Shown here piece by piece: positions 7,450 to 10,351 of a DNA stretch of 10,351 nucleotides. Position numbers and translations under genes: made by a program. Each line of letters starts with the position of its first letter. Position 1 is the first letter of the stretch. The DNA is from Acidobacteriota bacterium (GTDB taxonomy: Bacteria > Acidobacteriota > Terriglobia > Terriglobales > Acidobacteriaceae), in assembly GCA_021778875.1 (NCBI GenBank), contig JAJYBT010000035.1, positions 1 through 10,351 on the forward strand, given 5' to 3'. Under the pieces are notes generated by a model. That model saw nothing but the letters and a program-made list of their open reading frames with translations, was not told where the DNA came from and made no database searches.

Positions 7450-7590
7450 GCAGGAAGATCGATTGCGGTCTCAGACCGGGAAACGGAGTGCTTTCCTTCG
7501 GCGGAAACTGAGAGTGCGCTCAAACTGCAACAGAATTCACCGCAGCCGGCGACATGGCCGCAGAAGATAATGGAACGGCTGCCCCAGCAA

Positions 7591-7647
7591 ATTATAAGGG
7601 AAGGCCAGATTCCGCCCGCGCCAGCCGACCATCGTTTCCCTTAGAAT
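7591..7647. promoter_or_regulatory. Candidate back-to-back divergent promoters in an inverted repeat
   Basis: Arms attataagggaa (7591-7602) and ttcccttagaat (7636-7647) are inverted repeats matching at 11 of 12 bases with a 33-base spacer. Read towards HAD-UbiA, the left arm is TTCCCTTATAAT and contains a perfect TATAAT; read towards mdtA, the right arm contains TAGAAT (5 of 6). Standard 17-nt spacing would put both -35 hexamers at 7614-7624, where the sequence is GC-rich and unlike TTGACA. This suggests weak or activator-dependent promoters, or a shared regulator site. Confidence 0.45.
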
Positions 7648-7805
7648 GGACGCGGCTGAAACCGTGCGCGGGCGAAACCTTTCCCGCTCCCCGAACGTCC
7701 CTGAAACGTGTGCCGGCAGTTCGCCTTGTGCCGGTTTTGCCAACGCTGCAGAGTCCCTTTTGCAGGGCAAGCATCTGAAAACAAACAAGACGGGAAACGA
7801 CCCTT

Positions 7806-9131
7806 ATGTCCATCCAAGACGCAACGGAAGTCCATTATTCTGCAACGGGCAATCTGCACCATCCGCCGTCCCGCAAAAGAACGTGGGTGCGCATTCTGGT
7901 ATATCTGGCGCTGGCCAGCGCATTGGGCTTTATCGGCTGGCGCATCCACCAGAACCAGAAGCAGGCCGCGGCCAACAGTGCCAGCCAGGCCGCCGCGCTG
8001 ATGAGCAGGCCGGTTCCGGTGCAGGTGGTTGCCGCCGAGCAGAAGCCCATGCCCGTCTACCTGACGGCGCTGGGCACGGTCACTCCGTATATGAGCGTCA
8101 CCGTCAAGGCGCGTGTGAGCGGCGAGCTGCTCCCGGTCACATTTACAGTAGGACATGAAGTCCGCCAGAGTCAGACCATCATGGAGATCGACCCCAAGCC
8201 CTACCAGGCGGCTCTGGACCAGGCCAAGGGCACGCTTGCCCACGATGAGGCCCTGCTGAACAACGCCAAGGCGGAGTTTGCCCGCTACAAGGCTCTCTAC
8301 GCGGCCGGGGTTGTCTCAAAGGAAACACTGGATGCGGATGAAGCCAACATGGGCCAGTATCAGGGCGCCATTGCGGCCGACAAGGCGGCGGTGGAAAACG
8401 CCCAGCTGCAACTGAGCTGGTGTTTCATTCAGTCGCCCATCAATGGCCGCATCGGCCTGCGCCTGGTGGACCCCGGCAACATCATCTCCGCCAACACCAC
8501 CAACCTGGTCATCATCAACCAGTTCCGGCCCATCGCGGTCTACTTCACGCTGCCGGAGAACCAGCTGCCGCAGGTGCTGCGCAAGCTGGCGACCGACCGG
8601 CGCATCCCGGTGGATGCCTACGACCGCAGCGACACGCACAAGCTGGCCAGCGGCCAGCTGCTGGCGGCGGACAACCAGATTGACACCACCACCGGCACAG
8701 CGCGGCTGAAGGCCGTTTTTGACAACGGCGACGAGTCCCTGTTCCCGAACCAGTTCGTCAACATTCACCTTGTGCTGGAGAATCGCCCCTCGGCCCTGGT
8801 GGTGCCCTCCGCGGCGCTGCAAACCGGGCTGGAGGGAGCCTCCTTTGTGTGGGTGATCGAGAAGAATGAACAGGGCAGGGATGTCTCGCGCATTCAGCCT
8901 GTCCGCGTGGCGCTGGCCGAGGGGCAGGTCACGATTCTCGACAGCGGCCCGGAGGCCGGGGCGCAGATTGTGGTGGATGGAGCGGATCGCCTTCGTCCAG
9001 GGCAATTGGTCACCGTCAACATGTCGAACTCGCACCCGCAGCAGCCCGCTGCCGGCAATGGGCTGTTTACGCCGCCCGGCGGAGCCAATGGGCAGACCGG
9101 TGGCCGGCAAGGCGCAAAGGAGAAGCAGTGA
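7806..9131 (+). CDS. mdtA: MdtA-like RND efflux periplasmic adaptor
   Basis: This 441-residue adaptor links an MdtB/MdtC-type permease to an outer-membrane channel. A short cytoplasmic tail precedes one membrane anchor (about 28-45). The lipoyl-like domain is about 92-130 ([23 protein letters not shown]), the alpha-hairpin 133-204, and the lipoyl domain closes with [19 protein letters not shown] (210-228). The beta-barrel (about 235-325) has [15 protein letters not shown] (289-298) and LFPNQFVN (312-319), stretches nearly shared with E. coli MdtA. The membrane-proximal domain (328-403) includes [11 protein letters not shown] Gly/Pro/Gln-rich tail (408-441) extends beyond the usual fold. The ATG at 7806 is the first start after an in-frame TGA (7776-7778); its ribosome-binding site is weak (GGGAAA, about 9 nt upstream). 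Its stop overlaps the mdtB start, so the two are translated together. Function by family is multidrug efflux; regulation is not evident, and no BaeSR-like pair is in view. Confidence 0.94.
   Translation: MSIQDATEVHYSATGNLHHPPSRKRTWVRILVYLALASALGFIGWRIHQNQKQAAANSASQAAALMSRPVPVQVVAAEQKPMPVYLTALGTVTPYMSVTVKARVSGELLPVTFTVGHEVRQSQTIMEIDPKPYQAALDQAKGTLAHDEALLNNAKAEFARYKALYAAGVVSKETLDADEANMGQYQGAIAADKAAVENAQLQLSWCFIQSPINGRIGLRLVDPGNIISANTTNLVIINQFRPIAVYFTLPENQLPQVLRKLATDRRIPVDAYDRSDTHKLASGQLLAADNQIDTTTGTARLKAVFDNGDESLFPNQFVNIHLVLENRPSALVVPSAALQTGLEGASFVWVIEKNEQGRDVSRIQPVRVALAEGQVTILDSGPEAGAQIVVDGADRLRPGQLVTVNMSNSHPQQPAAGNGLFTPPGGANGQTGGRQGAKEKQ
9118..9122 (+). promoter_or_regulatory. Shine-Dalgarno sequence of mdtB (GTG start)
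   Basis: AGGAG lies 5 nt before the GTG at 9128-9130, inside the end of mdtA. The start and the mdtA stop share the four bases GTGA, a standard arrangement for coupled translation. Confidence 0.75.
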
Positions 9132-10351
9132 GCCCGTCCCGGCCATTCATTCTGCGCCCGGTGGCCACCTCGCTGCTGATGGTGGCCATTCTGCTGGCCG
9201 GAGCGGTGGGGTATCAGCAGCTGCCGGTTTCCGCGCTGCCTGAGGTGGATTACCCCATTATCCAGGTGCTCACCTTCTACCCCGGCGCAGGGCCTGAGGT
9301 GATGGCCTCTTCCGTTACGGCTCCCATGGAGCGCCAGTTTGGCCAGATGCCGGGGTTGAAGCAGATGACCTCTGTGAGCTCCGGCGGCGGCTCCATCATC
9401 ACGCTGGAATTCAACCTGGAAGAGAATATCGACGTGGCCGAGCAGGAGGTGCAGGCGGCCATCAACGCGGCAAACAGCTTTCTGCCGCCGGACCTGCCCA
9501 ATCCGCCGATCTACAGCAAGGTGAACCCCGCCGATGCGCCGGTGATGACGCTGGCGCTGACCTCTGACACGCTGCCGCTGGACAAGATTGAGGACGCAGC
9601 CGACACCAACCTGGCGCAGAAGATCTCGCAGGTGATGGGCGTGGGACTTGTCTCCATTGCGGGCGGACAGAAGCCGGCGGTGCGTATCCAGGCCAATCCG
9701 GCGCAGCTTGCCGCCTACAACCTGAGCCTGGAGGATCTGCGCACGGCGCTGGCCGCGGCCAACGTCGACCAGGCCAAGGGCACGCTGAACGGCGCGCGCC
9801 AGTCCTACACCATCGGAGCCAATGACCAGCTGCTCTCCAGCAACGACTACAAGCCGGTCATCGTTGCCTATCGCAACGGGGCCGCGGTTCGCGCCTCCGA
9901 CGTGGCCACGATTGTGGATGCGGCCGAGAACTCGCAGCAGGCCGCGTGGATGGACCGCAAGCCTGCGGTCATCCTCAACATTCAGCGCCAGCCGGGAGCC
10001 AACATCATTGCGGTGGTGGACCGCATCCAAAAGCTGCTGCCGCAGCTGCGCGCCAGCCTGCCCGCCAGCGTGCAGGTCAAGGTGCTTACGGACCGCACGG
10101 TCACCATTCGCGCCTCAGTGAAGGACGTGCAGTTCGAGCTGATGCTGACCATCGCGCTGGTGGTGATGGTGATCTTCCTGTTTCTGCGCAACCTGGCCGC
10201 CACCATCATTCCGTCGGTTGCCGTGCCGCTGTCGATTGTGGGCACATTCGGCGTGATGTATCTGCTGGGCTACTCGCTTAATAACCTTACCCTGATGGCG
10301 CTCACCATCTCCACCGGCTTTGTGGTGGATGATGCCATCGTCATGATCGAG
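9128..10351 (+). CDS. mdtB: MdtB-like RND efflux permease, C-terminus missing (window edge)
   Basis: This inner-membrane pump subunit pairs with the MdtA-like adaptor. Exactly 408 codons are visible of a usual 1030-1050, ending within TM4. [19 protein letters not shown] (2-20) and [12 protein letters not shown] (37-48) match the MdtB/MdtC group strongly. TM1 is about 10-31, the first porter domain 32-333 (with [14 protein letters not shown] at 67-80 and [15 protein letters not shown] at 124-138), TM2 about 338-354, TM3 about 362-382, and TM4 begins near 389. The proton-relay pair Asp401-Asp402 lies in [12 protein letters not shown] at the very end. The GTG start overlaps the mdtA stop by 4 nt and is well placed behind AGGAG. 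In E. coli, MdtB and MdtC form a mixed trimer, so a second permease gene is expected just downstream. MdtB and MdtC cannot be told apart for certain from the N-terminal 40%; first position after mdtA favours MdtB. Confidence 0.93.
   Translation, partial: MSPSRPFILRPVATSLLMVAILLAGAVGYQQLPVSALPEVDYPIIQVLTFYPGAGPEVMASSVTAPMERQFGQMPGLKQMTSVSSGGGSIITLEFNLEENIDVAEQEVQAAINAANSFLPPDLPNPPIYSKVNPADAPVMTLALTSDTLPLDKIEDAADTNLAQKISQVMGVGLVSIAGGQKPAVRIQANPAQLAAYNLSLEDLRTALAAANVDQAKGTLNGARQSYTIGANDQLLSSNDYKPVIVAYRNGAAVRASDVATIVDAAENSQQAAWMDRKPAVILNIQRQPGANIIAVVDRIQKLLPQLRASLPASVQVKVLTDRTVTIRASVKDVQFELMLTIALVVMVIFLFLRNLAATIIPSVAVPLSIVGTFGVMYLLGYSLNNLTLMALTISTGFVVDDAIVMIE

Larger units (their letters stand above)
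7441..7805. other. 365-nt divergent intergenic region between HAD-UbiA and mdtA
   Basis: The region separates two genes transcribed away from each other, so it should hold both promoters. Apart from the symmetric -10-like pair at 7591-7647 I see no gene; the one sizeable plus-strand frame (from 7646) runs out of frame into mdtA and resembles nothing. If the paired elements are real promoters, both genes have leaders of roughly 140-155 nt. I recognised no riboswitch or attenuator in them. Confidence 0.6.

Noticed and set aside
7646..8158. Plus-strand 170-codon frame as a leader gene before mdtA
   Set aside because: It runs about 350 nt into mdtA in another frame, and the encoded sequence has no recognisable features or supported start.

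Overview
The window reads as chromosomal DNA from a GC-rich Gram-negative bacterium. Two tripartite efflux systems that need an outer membrane are present. The wording of the first RND permease (N-terminus MWIVRLALRRPYTF) recalls Acidobacteriota (Acidobacteriaceae-type) proteins. That taxonomic call is an inference from remembered family resemblance, not from a search. I saw no tRNA, rRNA, CRISPR array, insertion sequence or phage gene.

Layout. (1) Bases 1-5384, minus strand: an efflux operon read from right to left as RND permease (5384-2121), membrane-fusion adaptor (2089-875), then a NodT/TolC-type outer-membrane lipoprotein that runs off the left edge (872-1). Gaps are 31 and 2 nt and both downstream genes have visible Shine-Dalgarno sequences, so this is very likely one transcript encoding a complete inner membrane-periplasm-outer membrane pump. 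(2) Bases 5385-5994: about 610 nt with no convincing gene, holding the presumed promoter region of that operon and small repeats. (3) Bases 5995-7440, minus strand: a fusion of a HAD-type phosphatase domain to a UbiA-family integral-membrane transferase. Its UbiA half most resembles mycobacterial decaprenyl-phosphate phosphoribosyltransferase (Rv3806c), not a quinone-pathway UbiA. (4) Bases 7441-7805: a divergent intergenic region with a symmetric pair of -10-like elements. (5) Bases 7806-10351, plus strand: an MdtA-like adaptor overlapping by 4 nt an MdtB-like RND permease that is cut off by the right edge.

How the parts work together. The left operon encodes a self-sufficient pump. The right operon is the start of an MdtABC-type system; in that family two different permeases (MdtB, MdtC) usually form the trimer and a TolC/NodT channel completes it, so those partners are expected beyond base 10351. 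Substrates cannot be read from the sequence. The HAD-UbiA gene lies between the two pumps and points away from the MdtAB operon. Its link to efflux, if any, is not evident. Nothing here is clearly a new system. The most interesting items are the HAD-UbiA fusion, which could join two successive steps of lipid-linked ribose synthesis, the symmetric divergent promoter region, and two odd features of the left permease.
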